Part shown: positions 34,805 to 43,470 of the stretch, piece after piece | Layout: each line of letters starts with the position of its first letter | Position numbering within the stretch: the first letter of the stretch is position 1 | From: Streptomyces aurantiacus | Lineage (GTDB): Bacteria > Actinomycetota > Actinomycetes > Streptomycetales > Streptomycetaceae | NCBI RefSeq assembly: GCF_027107535.1 | Contig: NZ_CP114283.1 | Span: forward strand, 2,170,001-2,234,000 | DNA length: 64,000 nt | Direction: 5' to 3' | Position numbers and translations under genes: made by a program | Notes under the pieces: model-generated | The model's database searches: none | Seen by the model: the letters and a program-made list of their open reading frames with translations, nothing else | What the model was told of the DNA's origin: nothing

Positions 34805-35404
34805 TCAAAACCATCCATGCCCGGCCGCGGGCGGGTGTATCCCCGTCGGCGAGGAGCCGGCTGGGGCCGGCCGGCTCCTCGCACTCCAGCCCAGGTCCGA
34901 CCGCGGCTCGGCGCCGTTGTTCGCCGAGCGCGGCAGATCGGCCCAGACCAGCAGTCCGGGACCGGTTTCCTGGGCGCCCCAGGCAGTGCACATCGCCGCG
35001 ACGAGAAGCAGTCCCCTCCCGTGCTCCTCCTCGGGACGCTGTGGCGACGGGTGGGGCTCACCCGGCGCACATCCCTCGTCACGGACTGCTATCCGCACCA
35101 GGTCCTCGCCGTCGTGCAGCTCGCACACCACATGGCGGCTCGCCGTGTGCACTATGGCGTTGGTGACCAGTTCGGAGACGACGAGCTCTGCCGTGTCACA
35201 GGTGTCCTCGCAGACCGCCCATCCCGAGAGCCGGGCGCGCGTCAGGTGCCGGGCCTGTGCAGGGGAGCCCGGATGTGCGGCCAGCTCGAAGCGGAACCGG
35301 CGCTCGGCGGCAGTGTCGGGGCATACCCCGGCAGTGGCACCAAGACGGAACCGGTCCTCGGCGGCGTCTGTTCCTAACGGCGCGGACGGAATCACGCTTG
35401 CCAC
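34805..35404 (-). CDS. HATPase-domain ATP-binding protein (anti-sigma factor-like)
   Basis: 199 residues from GTG 35404 (a TTG at 35431 is also in frame; GTG 35395 is another option). GHKL/HATPase_c domain: CDTAELVVSELVTNAIVHTAS (N-box Asn), VRDEGCAPGEPH (G1 Asp) and EEEHGRGLLLVAAMC (G2). The last 40 residues are Pro/Ser-rich. Such proteins sit next to XRE/DUF397 pairs in Streptomyces (WhiJ/AbaA-like cassettes). It is divergent from that pair, with two palindromes in between. Confidence 0.88.
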   Translation of the reverse strand: MASVIPSAPLGTDAAEDRFRLGATAGVCPDTAAERRFRFELAAHPGSPAQARHLTRARLSGWAVCEDTCDTAELVVSELVTNAIVHTASRHVVCELHDGEDLVRIAVRDEGCAPGEPHPSPQRPEEEHGRGLLLVAAMCTAWGAQETGPGLLVWADLPRSANNGAEPRSDLGWSARSRPAPAGSSPTGIHPPAAGHGWF

Positions 35405-35420
35405 TATCTCCCCGTCGTGA

Positions 35421-35456
35421 ACACTTGGCAAGTGTCACTCTGAAAATTGCAGAGTG
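35421..35456 (+). promoter_or_regulatory. Double palindrome in the HATPase/XRE divergent promoter
   Basis: Two inverted repeats side by side: ACACTTG-G-CAAGTGT (35421-35435, perfect) and CACTCTG-N7-CAGAGTG (35436-35456, perfect 7+7). The first lies just upstream of the HATPase start. Probable operators of the XRE regulator. Confidence 0.65.
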
Positions 35457-35582
35457 CAGTGTTCTGTGCGGTATGGCCATGGCACACTGCTCGCAACAGC
35501 ACGTGGCGCGGCGTCAGTTGGGTACCCGTACGGGGCCCGAACAGGCGCCGCCCCGGCTGTCTGGACATAAATGGAGGTGGAC

Positions 35583-36443
35583 GTGAGCGAGCCGCGGTCC
35601 GCGCCGACGGTCGGGCAGGTCGTCCTCGGACGGCGCCTGCTGGACCTGCGGGAACGCGCGGGGCTCAAGCGTGAGGAGGCGGCGCGCATCCTGCGTGTCA
35701 CCGCCGCCACCGTCCGCCGTATGGAGATGGCCGAGGTAAGCCTCAAGATCCCGTACCTCCAGCTCCTGCTGAAGTCGTACGGCGTCGCCGACGAGGAGGC
35801 CGAGGCCTTCGTCACGCTCGCCGAGGAGGCGAACCAGCCGGGCTGGTGGCAGCGGTTCCACGACATCCTGCCGGGCTGGTTCTCGATGTACGTGAGCCTG
35901 GAGGGAGCGGCCTCCCTCATCCGGTCCTACGAACCCCACTTCGTGCCCGGAGTGCTGCAGACCGAGGAGTACGCGCGTGGCGTCATGGAATCCGGCGCCA
36001 TCGGCCAGACCAGACCCGAGGACATCGAGCGCCATGTGGCGCTGCGTATGCAACGGCAGGAACTGCTGACGCGCGAGGGCGCGCCCCGGTTCTGGGCCGT
36101 GATGGACGAGACCGCCCTGCGTCGCCCGGTGGGCGGCCCCGAGGTCATGCGCGGCCAGCTCGACAGGCTGCTCGAGGCCACGAAGCTGCCCAACGTGACC
36201 CTGCAGATCGCCCCGTTCTCATCGGGGCCGCACGCGGGCACGTACGGGCCGTTCGTGCTGTTCCGCTTTGCCATGCCCGAACTGCCGGACATGGTCTACA
36301 GCGAGTACCTGACCGGCGCCGTCTACCTGGACGCGCGTACCGAGGTGGCAACCCACCTCGAGGTCATGGACCGCATGGCGGCGCAGGCCGCCACGGCACA
36401 TCGCACGAAGGAGATCCTGCTGGATCTCCGCAAGGAGCTGTGA
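35583..36443 (+). CDS. XRE-family regulator with Scr1/DUF5753 domain
   Basis: 286 residues from GTG 35583, preceded by GGAGG (ATG 35571 also in frame). HTH at about 10-65: VLGRRLLDLRERAGLKREEAARILRVTAATVRRMEMAEVSL. The C-terminal Scr1-type domain (DUF5753) from about 90: LIRSYEPHFVPGVLQTEEYARGVM, FWAVMDETALRRPVGG and LPNVTLQIAPFSSGPHAG. This is the WhiJ-like regulator type whose DUF397 partner is coded downstream. It is likely to bind the palindromes at 35421-35456. Confidence 0.92.
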   Translation: MSEPRSAPTVGQVVLGRRLLDLRERAGLKREEAARILRVTAATVRRMEMAEVSLKIPYLQLLLKSYGVADEEAEAFVTLAEEANQPGWWQRFHDILPGWFSMYVSLEGAASLIRSYEPHFVPGVLQTEEYARGVMESGAIGQTRPEDIERHVALRMQRQELLTREGAPRFWAVMDETALRRPVGGPEVMRGQLDRLLEATKLPNVTLQIAPFSSGPHAGTYGPFVLFRFAMPELPDMVYSEYLTGAVYLDARTEVATHLEVMDRMAAQAATAHRTKEILLDLRKEL

Positions 36444-36707
36444 ATGGATCGCATCAAGTCCCGGATACGCGTCGCGCGGATCTACAACGGCATGCCCGCC
36501 AGGGAACTGGGCAGCGAAGGCTGGCACAAGCCGTGGAGCGGGGGCAACGGCGGCAACTGCCTGGAGGCGATGAAGCTCGCCGACGGCCGGATCGCGGTCC
36601 GTCAGTCGGCCGACCCTGACGGTCCGGCCCTCATCTACACCCCCGGTGAGATGACCGCGTTCATCCAGGGAGCGAAGGCGGGGGAGGCGGACTTCCTGCT
36701 CTCCTGA
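36444..36707 (+). CDS. DUF397 domain protein
   Basis: 87 residues; ATG 36444 directly follows the TGA of the XRE gene (TGAATG), so translation is coupled. The segment WHKPWSGGNGGNCLEAMKLADGRIAVRQSADPDGPALIYTPGEMTAFIQGAKAGEADFLL contains the DUF397 signature W-(S/T)-x4-N-C-(L/V)-E and ends in L. In WhiJ/BldB-type pairs these small proteins bind the XRE partner; some work as growth-inhibiting toxins. No other domain. Confidence 0.95.
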   Translation: MDRIKSRIRVARIYNGMPARELGSEGWHKPWSGGNGGNCLEAMKLADGRIAVRQSADPDGPALIYTPGEMTAFIQGAKAGEADFLLS

Positions 36708-37211
36708 GGCCGCTGACCGGCCTCTTCCCGTTCCCCGTCTCTCTCTGCTCCCTCTGTCTCCGCTCATTCTGTCTCTCCGCCTCGGCCTACGGCAGACCCG
36801 GTCGGCTCGGCGCCGATCCGGTCACTTCAGGGCCGGCCCGCCCGACGCGGAGCTGATCCGATCGACGCATCGACGCAAGGCCGCTTCGGCCGACACGGAT
36901 CACCGACCCGGAACCAGAACCATCTGCGCCGTGGCGCGCCCACGAGCCGGCTCACCGCCCCACCGGGGGCCGGCGACTGGTGGGGCCCGGGCCGAGGCCG
37001 GCGCGCAGAGGACCCGCTCGAAGGGCGGCGGTCCGACCGCGACATCGCGTCAAACCGACCGCGTCCGACGGGGACACCCGCCCGGTATCCCGGTATCCCG
37101 GTATCCCGGTATCCCGGCATTCCGATGTGACGAGGTACGCCGAGGTCGTCGCCCGGGCATGGCACCCGCTTGGGCCCCGGCGCATGAGGGTTCCGGCCAC
37201 CTGCCCTGCCC
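36708..37211. other. 504-bp non-coding region with tandem octamer repeat
   Basis: No reliable gene. Contains a pyrimidine-rich tract (36730-36785), a small GC hairpin (GGCCG-CTT-CGGCC, 36879-36891) and four exact GGTATCCC octamers at 37084-37115. The two flanking genes converge here. Confidence 0.6.
37084..37115 (+). repeat. GGTATCCC x4 tandem repeat
   Basis: Four exact 8-bp units followed by a diverged copy GGCATTCC. Located downstream of both the DUF397 and the MocR gene. Confidence 0.85.
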
Positions 37212-38621
37212 TCACGGGGGCGGCAGCGCGGCGCACAACGCCTCCAGCGCGGCCCCGTACGCGTGGTCCGAAGGCGTGGCGTAACCCACGACGAGCCCGT
37301 CCGGCGAGGCCATGACCGCCTCCGGGTGCCGGAACTCCGCCAGCCCGTCCAGCGCGAGGCCCTGCCACACGGCGGCCTTGACCGCGGACCGCTCGCTGCC
37401 CGGTGGCAGCCGCAGCACCGCGTGCAGTCCGGCCGCGATCCCGGTGACCTCGACGTGCGGCGCGTGTTCGGCGAGCGCCCCGACCAGCCGGTCCCGCCGG
37501 CTCCGGTACCGCTGCCGCATCCGCCGCACATGACGGTCGTACGACCCTGACGCGACGAAGTCCGCGAGCGCCAACTGGTCCAGGGCGCTCGCCCACGCCT
37601 CCCGCTCACCCTTGGCCGCCAGCACGTCCTCGACGTACCGCTCGGGAAGGACCATCCAGCCGAGCCGCACCGCGGGCGACAGGCTCTTGCTGACCGAGCC
37701 GATGTGGACGACCCGCTCCGGATCGAGGCCCTGTACGGCTCCGACGGGCTTGCGGTCGTAGCGGAACTCGCCGTCGTAGTCGTCCTCCAGGACCACCCCT
37801 CCACGCGCGCGTGCCCAGTCGATGACGGCGGCACGCCGAGCGGGATGCAGGGGTCCGCCGGTCGGGAACTGGTGCGCGGGCGTGAGCAGTACGGCCCGTT
37901 CCCTGTCCAGGCCGTCGACCCGGGCGCCGTCCTCGTCGAGAGGCAGCGGGACGGTCCGCACCCCGGCCGCCGTCAGCAGCCCCCGGTGGAAGGCGAGACC
38001 GTACGACTCGACGCCCAGGGGGCCGCGCAGAACCGCGGGGAAGAGCAGCCGCAGGGCGTGCGCGAAACCCGAACAGATCACGATCCGTCCCGGCTCGGTG
38101 CGCACGCCACGCGCGCGTGCCAGGTACTCCGTGAGCGCTTCCCGCAGTTCGAGGCGCCCCGCGGGATCGCCGGGACCGAACACCTCGTTGGGAGCCGTCT
38201 GGAGAGCCCGCCGGTACGAGGCGAACCAGGCGGCGCGGGGGAACGACGACGCGTCGGGGGCGCCCTGTCGCAGGTCGTGCCGCGGTCCACGCGCGCGTGG
38301 AGGTGCCTTCTTGGGTACGCGCGCCCGGGTCCCCAGCGGCTCGGCACGCTCGGCGACGCGCGTGCCCGAGCCCTGCCGCGCGGTGAGCCAGCCCTCGGCG
38401 ACGAGTTCGGCGTACGCGTCGGCCACCGTGTTGCGGGCCACCGCCAGATCCGCGGCGAGCGAGCGGTACGGGGGCAGCCGGGTGCCCGGAGCGAGACGCC
38501 CACTGCGGATCGCCTCGCGCAGGGCGCGGATGAGGGCGGCACGGCGACCGCCCGGGCCGGACAGTTCCAGATGCAGGTCGACACCGATGTGCTCCGCAGG
38601 ATTGACCCGTGAATCCACCAT
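37212..38621 (-). CDS. MocR-type regulator (GntR HTH fused to PLP-dependent aminotransferase domain)
   Basis: 469 residues. N-terminal GntR wing helix: LIRALREAIRSGRLAPGTRLPPYRSLAADLAVARNTVADAYAEL. A short linker with PRARGPRHDLRQG leads into a type-I aminotransferase domain with FGPGDPAGRLELREALTEYL, LEDDYDGEFRYDRKPVGAVQGLD and the PLP-lysine region IGSVSKSLSPAVRLGWMVLP. MocR proteins control genes of vitamin B6 or amino-compound metabolism. Divergent from the carboxymuconolactone-decarboxylase-like gene with only 41 bp between, so that gene is its likely target. Confidence 0.93.
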   Translation of the reverse strand: MVDSRVNPAEHIGVDLHLELSGPGGRRAALIRALREAIRSGRLAPGTRLPPYRSLAADLAVARNTVADAYAELVAEGWLTARQGSGTRVAERAEPLGTRARVPKKAPPRARGPRHDLRQGAPDASSFPRAAWFASYRRALQTAPNEVFGPGDPAGRLELREALTEYLARARGVRTEPGRIVICSGFAHALRLLFPAVLRGPLGVESYGLAFHRGLLTAAGVRTVPLPLDEDGARVDGLDRERAVLLTPAHQFPTGGPLHPARRAAVIDWARARGGVVLEDDYDGEFRYDRKPVGAVQGLDPERVVHIGSVSKSLSPAVRLGWMVLPERYVEDVLAAKGEREAWASALDQLALADFVASGSYDRHVRRMRQRYRSRRDRLVGALAEHAPHVEVTGIAAGLHAVLRLPPGSERSAVKAAVWQGLALDGLAEFRHPEAVMASPDGLVVGYATPSDHAYGAALEALCAALPPP

Positions 38622-38662
38622 GGAAATGCACCCTACAGCGGGTCTTTGAGCCGCATAGATTC

Positions 38663-39322
38663 ATGGTCATGACGACGAACGCGACGAACGCCCAGGCCGT
38701 GACGAGTTCGACGGCCACGACGAACGCGGCGACTGCGGATACCGGCGCGTACGCGGCGCCCGGGACGAGCGGGGCGAACACGACCGGCACGGCGAGGGCG
38801 ACCGGTACCGCGACTGCGACGCACGCGAGGGCCGAGGCTCCCGCGGGAGCGGGAGTGCGCGCACGGGTGGCCGAAAATGGTCGCCTCGACTTCGCGAAGT
38901 CCGCCCCCAAGGCCTTCCGTGCCCTCGTCGGCTTCGACGCCGCGGCCCGTGAAGGGCTCGACCCGGCCCTCGTCGAACTGATCCAGATACGCGCCTCGCA
39001 CCTCAACCACTGCGCGTACTGCCTCCACATGCACACCAACGACGCGCGCAGGGCCGGCGAGTGCGAGGACCGGCTGCACCTGGTCGCGGTGTGGCGCGAG
39101 GCCCCGCACTTCTTCACCGACAGGGAGCGGGCGGCCCTCGCTCTGACGGAGGCGGTGACCCTGGTCGCCGACCGGGGCGTCCCCGCCGACGTCTACGCCG
39201 AGGCCGCCGCGCACTTCGACGACACGGAGCTGGCCCGGGTACTGGCCCTGATCTTCGCGATCAACACCTGGAACCGGGTCGCCCTGTCGACGGCGAAGGT
39301 GGCGGGGACGGACACACGCTGA
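38663..39322 (+). CDS. Carboxymuconolactone decarboxylase/AhpD-like protein
   Basis: 219 residues from ATG 38663 (ATG 38669 also possible). First 65 residues are a Thr/Ala/Gly-rich repeat tail. The AhpD/CMD core follows: LDFAKSAPKAFRALVGFDAA, LVELIQIRASHLNHCAYCLHMHTNDARRAG with the CxxC and His of peroxidase-type members, and AALALTEAVTLVAD. AhpD-like proteins reduce peroxides with a CxxC dithiol. The leader of only 41 nt to the divergent MocR gene suggests control by that regulator. Confidence 0.87.
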   Translation: MVMTTNATNAQAVTSSTATTNAATADTGAYAAPGTSGANTTGTARATGTATATHARAEAPAGAGVRARVAENGRLDFAKSAPKAFRALVGFDAAAREGLDPALVELIQIRASHLNHCAYCLHMHTNDARRAGECEDRLHLVAVWREAPHFFTDRERAALALTEAVTLVADRGVPADVYAEAAAHFDDTELARVLALIFAINTWNRVALSTAKVAGTDTR

Positions 39323-39355
39323 CCGGCGCCGACGGGTGGGCGAGGTGCTCCCGGG

Positions 39356-40843
39356 TCACGCCGTCATGGGCCGGTCGTGCGGTCCGATCGGCGCCGGCAG
39401 CCGGGAGTCGCCCGTCAGGTGGCGGTCCACCGCGGCCGCCACCGCCCGGCCCTCGGCGATCGCCCACACGATGAGGGACTGACCGCGAGCCGCGTCCCCG
39501 GCGGCGTACACACCCGGCACGTCGGTCGCGAACTCCGCGTCACGGACGATCGTGCCGCGGGCGTCGAGGCCGATGCCGAGCTGGTCGACGAGGCCGTCGG
39601 AGCGGTCGGGCCCGGAGAACCCGAGGGCGAGCAGCACGAGGTCGGCGGGGAGCACGCGCCCGGTGCCGGAGCGAGGGCGCCGCTCGGCGTCGACCCCGAC
39701 GAGGTGCAGCGCACGCACCCGCCCGGCCGCGTCCCCCGTGAAGCGGAGCGTGGACGCCGCGAAGAGCCGGGCGTCCGCGTCGGCCGCGGGCGCGGTCTCC
39801 AGGTCCCGGGCCTCCTCGTGCGCGGCCGACAAGCGGTAGATCCTCGGGTACACCGGCCACGGTTCGAAGTCCTCGTCGCGCTCCGCCCCCGGCTGCGCGT
39901 AGATGTCCAGCTGGGTCACGGACTTCGCCCCCTCGCGTACCGCCGTACCCAGACAGTCCGCGCCCGTGTCGCCGCCGCCGACGATCACGACGTCCTTGCC
40001 CGCCGCGGACAGCGGAGACGTCTCCAGATCCCCCTCGCACACCCGGTTGGCCAGCGGCAGATACTCCATCGCCTGATGGATTCCGCTCAACTCCCGACCC
40101 TCTACCGGCAGTTCACGCCAGGCCGTGGCGCCGACGGCCAGGACGACGGCGTCGTACCGGGCCCGCAGCTCCGCCGCCCCGACGTCCCGGCCGACGGCGG
40201 TCGACGTACGGAACTTGGTCCCCTCCACCCGCATCTGCGCGATCCGTCGCTCCAGGTGCCGCTTCTCCATCTTGAACGCGGGGATGCCGTACCGCATCAG
40301 CCCGCCGAGCCGGTCGTCCCGCTCGTAGACGGCGACGGTGTGTCCGGCGCGGGTCAGCTGCTGCGCCGCCGCGAGCCCCGTGGGGCCGGAGCCGATCACG
40401 GCGACGGTCCGCCCCGACAGCCGGTCCGGCGGTCGCGGCGGCGCGAACCCGTCGGCCCAGGCCCGGTCTGCGATGGCGACCTCCACGTTCTTGATCGTGA
40501 CCGCGGGCTGGTTGATCGCCAGCACACAGCCCGCCTCGCACGGGGCGGGGCACAACCGGCCGGTGAACTCGGGAAAGTTGTTCGTCGCGTGCAACCGGTC
40601 GCTCGCCGTACGCCAGTCGTCGCGCGCGACGAGGTCGTTCCACTCGGGGATCAGATTGCCCAGCGGACACGCGTCGTGGCAGAAGGGGATGCCGCAGTCC
40701 ATGCACCGGTCGGCCTGCGTGCGGACGATCGGCAGCAGCGCCCCGGGAACGTACACCTCGTCCCAGTCCCGCACCCGGTCCCCGACGGGCCGGCGCGGCC
40801 ACTCCTCGCGGGAGGCATTGAGGAAACCCTTGGGATCGGCCAT
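39356..40843 (-). CDS. gltD: Glutamate synthase small-subunit-like oxidoreductase (GltD)
   Basis: 495 residues from ATG 40843 (GGGAG 6 nt upstream); the longer frame is unlikely. N-terminal iron-sulfur part: CMDCGIPFCHDACPLGNLIPEWN and LCPAPCEAGCVLAINQP. FAD site VIGSGPTGLAAAQQLTRAGH; NADPH site VIVGGGDTGADCLGTAV; C-terminal GVYAAGDAARGQSLIVWAI. It transfers electrons from NADPH to a partner, in GOGAT the large subunit. No gltB lies in this window, so it is an orphan copy, perhaps serving another oxidoreductase or an unlinked gltB. Confidence 0.9.
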   Translation of the reverse strand: MADPKGFLNASREEWPRRPVGDRVRDWDEVYVPGALLPIVRTQADRCMDCGIPFCHDACPLGNLIPEWNDLVARDDWRTASDRLHATNNFPEFTGRLCPAPCEAGCVLAINQPAVTIKNVEVAIADRAWADGFAPPRPPDRLSGRTVAVIGSGPTGLAAAQQLTRAGHTVAVYERDDRLGGLMRYGIPAFKMEKRHLERRIAQMRVEGTKFRTSTAVGRDVGAAELRARYDAVVLAVGATAWRELPVEGRELSGIHQAMEYLPLANRVCEGDLETSPLSAAGKDVVIVGGGDTGADCLGTAVREGAKSVTQLDIYAQPGAERDEDFEPWPVYPRIYRLSAAHEEARDLETAPAADADARLFAASTLRFTGDAAGRVRALHLVGVDAERRPRSGTGRVLPADLVLLALGFSGPDRSDGLVDQLGIGLDARGTIVRDAEFATDVPGVYAAGDAARGQSLIVWAIAEGRAVAAAVDRHLTGDSRLPAPIGPHDRPMTA

Positions 40844-41084
40844 GGCCGTCTCCCTCGCGTATGCGAACGGGGCCCGTACCGTCTCCGCCACCAGCTCCGA
40901 CACCGTGGTCCGGGCGGCTCGCAGGGCCTATCGGCAGACTCTCCCCGCCACGATACGACGCCGCCGCCCAGCCCGCCCCAGGTGAGCGCCCCTCCGGCGC
41001 ACTCGAACGCCGCTCGGGTGTGCCCGAACCCGCTCCGGTGCGCCCAGAGCTGCTCCGGAGCGCCCGTACGCCGCTCCGGTGCTC
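40844..41084. other. Intergenic region with degenerate GC repeats
   Basis: 241 bp upstream of gltD. Several irregular copies of GCTCCGG(A/T)GCGCCC-like units occur at 40990-41080. No gene or clear promoter element seen. Confidence 0.4.
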
Positions 41085-41564
41085 TCAGGTCAGCGCCAGC
41101 ACATAGGAGATCGTTCCGGCCGACGCGGCGACCGTCCGTATGTGGTTCCACCTCGACCACTCGCTCACATATGTGGGCCAGTACGCGATGGCCTCCGGGG
41201 AACCGGGGTCCATCCCCGCGAGCTTGTTGTTGCGCGGGACGTTCGCGGCGATCGTGACCCCGAAACAGCCGAACAGGTACAGCGCGCTGCCCACCAGCAG
41301 CTCCACCGTGCCCTCGTCGGGCCACAGCACGAAGGTGACCACCGCGATCACGGCACACACCACGGCGGGGCCGAGGAACACGAGCATGAAGGCCGGCGTC
41401 AGCGCGGTCACGTTGATCGCCTGCATCGCCGCGACGCCCTGCGCCGGCGGCAGCGCGGCCAGGCCCTTCATCACGAACGTGGAGAACGCGCAGAAGGCCC
41501 CGGCCACCAGCCCGGTGCCGAGCACGCCCACCACGGTGAGCACGAAGTACGGTCCCTCGATCAT
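41085..41564 (-). CDS. DUF1772 (anthrone oxygenase-like) membrane protein
   Basis: 159 residues, four membrane helices (about 5-27, 48-72, 78-100 and a final one). Segments VGVLGTGLVAGAFCAFSTFVMKGL and NVTALTPAFMLVFLGPAVV are typical of the DUF1772 family; IAANVPRNNKLA and WSRWNHIRTVAASAGTISYVLAL complete it. Members include enzymes linked to anthrone oxidation, but most are of unknown role. ATG 41564; promoter-like TTGTCA lies about 40 nt upstream. Confidence 0.88.
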   Translation of the reverse strand: MIEGPYFVLTVVGVLGTGLVAGAFCAFSTFVMKGLAALPPAQGVAAMQAINVTALTPAFMLVFLGPAVVCAVIAVVTFVLWPDEGTVELLVGSALYLFGCFGVTIAANVPRNNKLAGMDPGSPEAIAYWPTYVSEWSRWNHIRTVAASAGTISYVLALT

Positions 41565-41670
41565 GGCCACTCCCGTGTAGGCAAAACCTCTGGCTGACAA
41601 CCCGCGTACCGCTCCCGGAACCGTTGGGCCGGACGACTCCGAACCCGAAGATCCTGCACGGCACTCCCTG

Positions 41671-42669
41671 TCACCACAAGTGAAATGCCGTACGGGGAGG
41701 GTCACCATGGCCGAAGGGCTCGGAGGCATGTCCGGGCGTCTCAAGGGCCGGGGGAGGGGCTTCTCCCGAGGCCTCGGACCACCCGGCCCGGGACCCGCGC
41801 CGAGGCCGCCCGCCCCGGGCCCGTCCCTCTCCGGCCCGTCCGTCTTCGGCTTGTCCGTCCGCTGTCCTTTCGTCCCCGGCCGGTTCGTCCCCGGCCGGTT
41901 CGTCTGCGGCCCGGCCGTCCACGGTCCGTCCGCTCCCGGCCCGCCCTTCTCCGGCCCGCTCGTCCCCGGTCCGTCCACCGCCTGTCCGTCCGCTCTCACG
42001 CCACTCCGCGAGCGTCGCCTCGACCGCGGGAGCGATCCGGCGGCGGGCCTCGTGGCGCTGGACCCCCCTCATCAGCAACTGGTCGTACGGGGTGTCCGTG
42101 TGCCGGACCGCCGCGCGCACGGCGGACAGCACCGCCGCTTCGGACAACGCGCGCCCGGCGGCGCTGCGCCCCACCCGCCCGCTGCCCCGCAGCGAGGCGT
42201 GCGCGGCGATGGCGCGCGCCCGGTCGGCCGGGCAGCCGGGGAACCGCCGCCGGATCTCCCACGCGAAGGCGTCGGTGAACCGCCCATCCTCCGCGGCCCG
42301 CCGCCGAGCGTCCCGCACACGGCGCCGCCGTCGCGCCTCCGCGTCCGCCAGACACCGCTCCTCGGCCCGCGCGAGCGCCGCCTCCTCGACGAGCACCCCC
42401 TGTCGCTCGTACCGGCCCCGTCGCCGGTTGAACCGCACCACGACCGCCGACAATCCGCTCCCCTCCCGCGACCTCCGCGTCAACGCCGTGTCACCCCGCG
42501 GCAGGAACACCAGGTGCCCGAGGTCCGCACAGTCGAGACACCGCGGTGTCCCCTCCTCCAGCACCAGCAGCGGGAGGGGACCGCACCGGCACTCGCCACA
42601 GTGCCGCCTCTTCAACGGCTGGACGACGAGAGGCCCGATGCGGGGCGGAGGAGTTGCCGTGGTCGCCAT
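41671..42669 (-). CDS. DUF2293 domain protein with zinc-ribbon-like N-terminus
   Basis: 332 residues. N-terminal cysteines (HCGECRCG, RCLDCADLGHL) look like a small zinc ribbon. Middle helical domain contains RFTDAFAWEIRRRFPGCPADRARAIAAHA and DQLLMRGVQRHEARRRIAPAVEATLAEW, matching DUF2293. The last 95 residues are imperfect five-residue repeats (GDERA, GEGRA, GSGRT, DGRAA, GDEPA), probably disordered. Function unknown. ATG 42669; divergent from the uridine-kinase-like gene. Confidence 0.8.
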   Translation of the reverse strand: MATTATPPPRIGPLVVQPLKRRHCGECRCGPLPLLVLEEGTPRCLDCADLGHLVFLPRGDTALTRRSREGSGLSAVVVRFNRRRGRYERQGVLVEEAALARAEERCLADAEARRRRRVRDARRRAAEDGRFTDAFAWEIRRRFPGCPADRARAIAAHASLRGSGRVGRSAAGRALSEAAVLSAVRAAVRHTDTPYDQLLMRGVQRHEARRRIAPAVEATLAEWRESGRTGGGRTGDERAGEGRAGSGRTVDGRAADEPAGDEPAGDERTADGQAEDGRAGEGRARGGRPRRGSRAGWSEASGEAPPPALETPGHASEPFGHGDPPRTAFHLW

Positions 42670-42827
42670 GGGCGGTTCATTCCCGGCCGGAGACCCGGCG
42701 CACGCCGACCCGCGAACCTCTCCTGTGCAGTCCCTTCCCTCGTCGCCGTGTCGCCGGTCGCGCCACCCGGCGCGGTGGAGCCGCTCATGAACATGCGGCC
42801 GTCGTACATGTGCGCCCGCGCGGCATC

Positions 42828-43469
42828 ATGGGCCGTGTGCGACTCGAAGCGATCACCTGGGACCGGCTCGGCGAACTCCTCGCCGAGCGCCTGCTCGACC
42901 TGGAGCCGGCCGACGGCAGCCCCTGGCCGCGCATCGCCTTCGACGGTGCCCCGGCCGCCCGCCCGGGCGACCTCGCCGAACGCGTCGCCGAAGCCCTTCG
43001 CCCGCGCGGCCGGTTCGCCCTGGTCATCAGCACGGAGGGCTATCTGAGGCCCGCCTCGCTCCGGTTCGAGTACGGCCGCCAGGACGTGGAGTCCTACTAC
43101 GACGGCCGGCTCGACACCGGTGCCCTGTGGCGCGAGGTCTTCGGCCCGCTGGAACCGGGCGGTGACGGACGCGTCCTGCCCGACCTCCTGGACCCGGCGA
43201 CCGACCGCGCCACCCGCAGCCCGTACATCCAACTCCCTCCGGGCGCCGTGCTGCTGCTGCACGGACCACTGCTCCTGCGGCACTGGTTCCCGTTCGACCT
43301 CGCCGTCCACGTGCACCTCTCCCCGGCCGCCCTGCGCCGGCGCACCCCGGAAGAAGAACACTGGACGCTCCCCGCGTACGAGCGCTACGAGAGCGAGACG
43401 GCTCCGGGGGACACGGCCGATGTCCTGGTGCGCGCGGACGACCCGCGCCACCCGGCGTGGAACGGCTGA
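42828..43469 (+). CDS. Uridine kinase-like protein with degenerate P-loop
   Basis: 213 residues from ATG 42828 (GTG 42837 alternative). The fold is like uridine kinase/AAA-type P-loop kinases of Streptomyces annotated as uridine kinase: RIAFDGAPAARPGDLAERVAEAL, FALVISTEGYLRPASLRFEYG, DVESYYDGRLDTGALWREVF, YIQLPPGAVLLLHGPLLLRHWF. The first motif holds the P-loop position, but has no GK(S/T), so ATP binding by the usual lysine is lost or moved. Direct activity is uncertain. The stop is followed immediately by a CCGACAG repeat. Confidence 0.75.
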   Translation: MGRVRLEAITWDRLGELLAERLLDLEPADGSPWPRIAFDGAPAARPGDLAERVAEALRPRGRFALVISTEGYLRPASLRFEYGRQDVESYYDGRLDTGALWREVFGPLEPGGDGRVLPDLLDPATDRATRSPYIQLPPGAVLLLHGPLLLRHWFPFDLAVHVHLSPAALRRRTPEEEHWTLPAYERYESETAPGDTADVLVRADDPRHPAWNG

Positions 43470-43470
43470 C

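Noticed and set aside
37084..37115. CRISPR-like array
   Set aside because: Units are only 8 bp, contiguous and without spacers.
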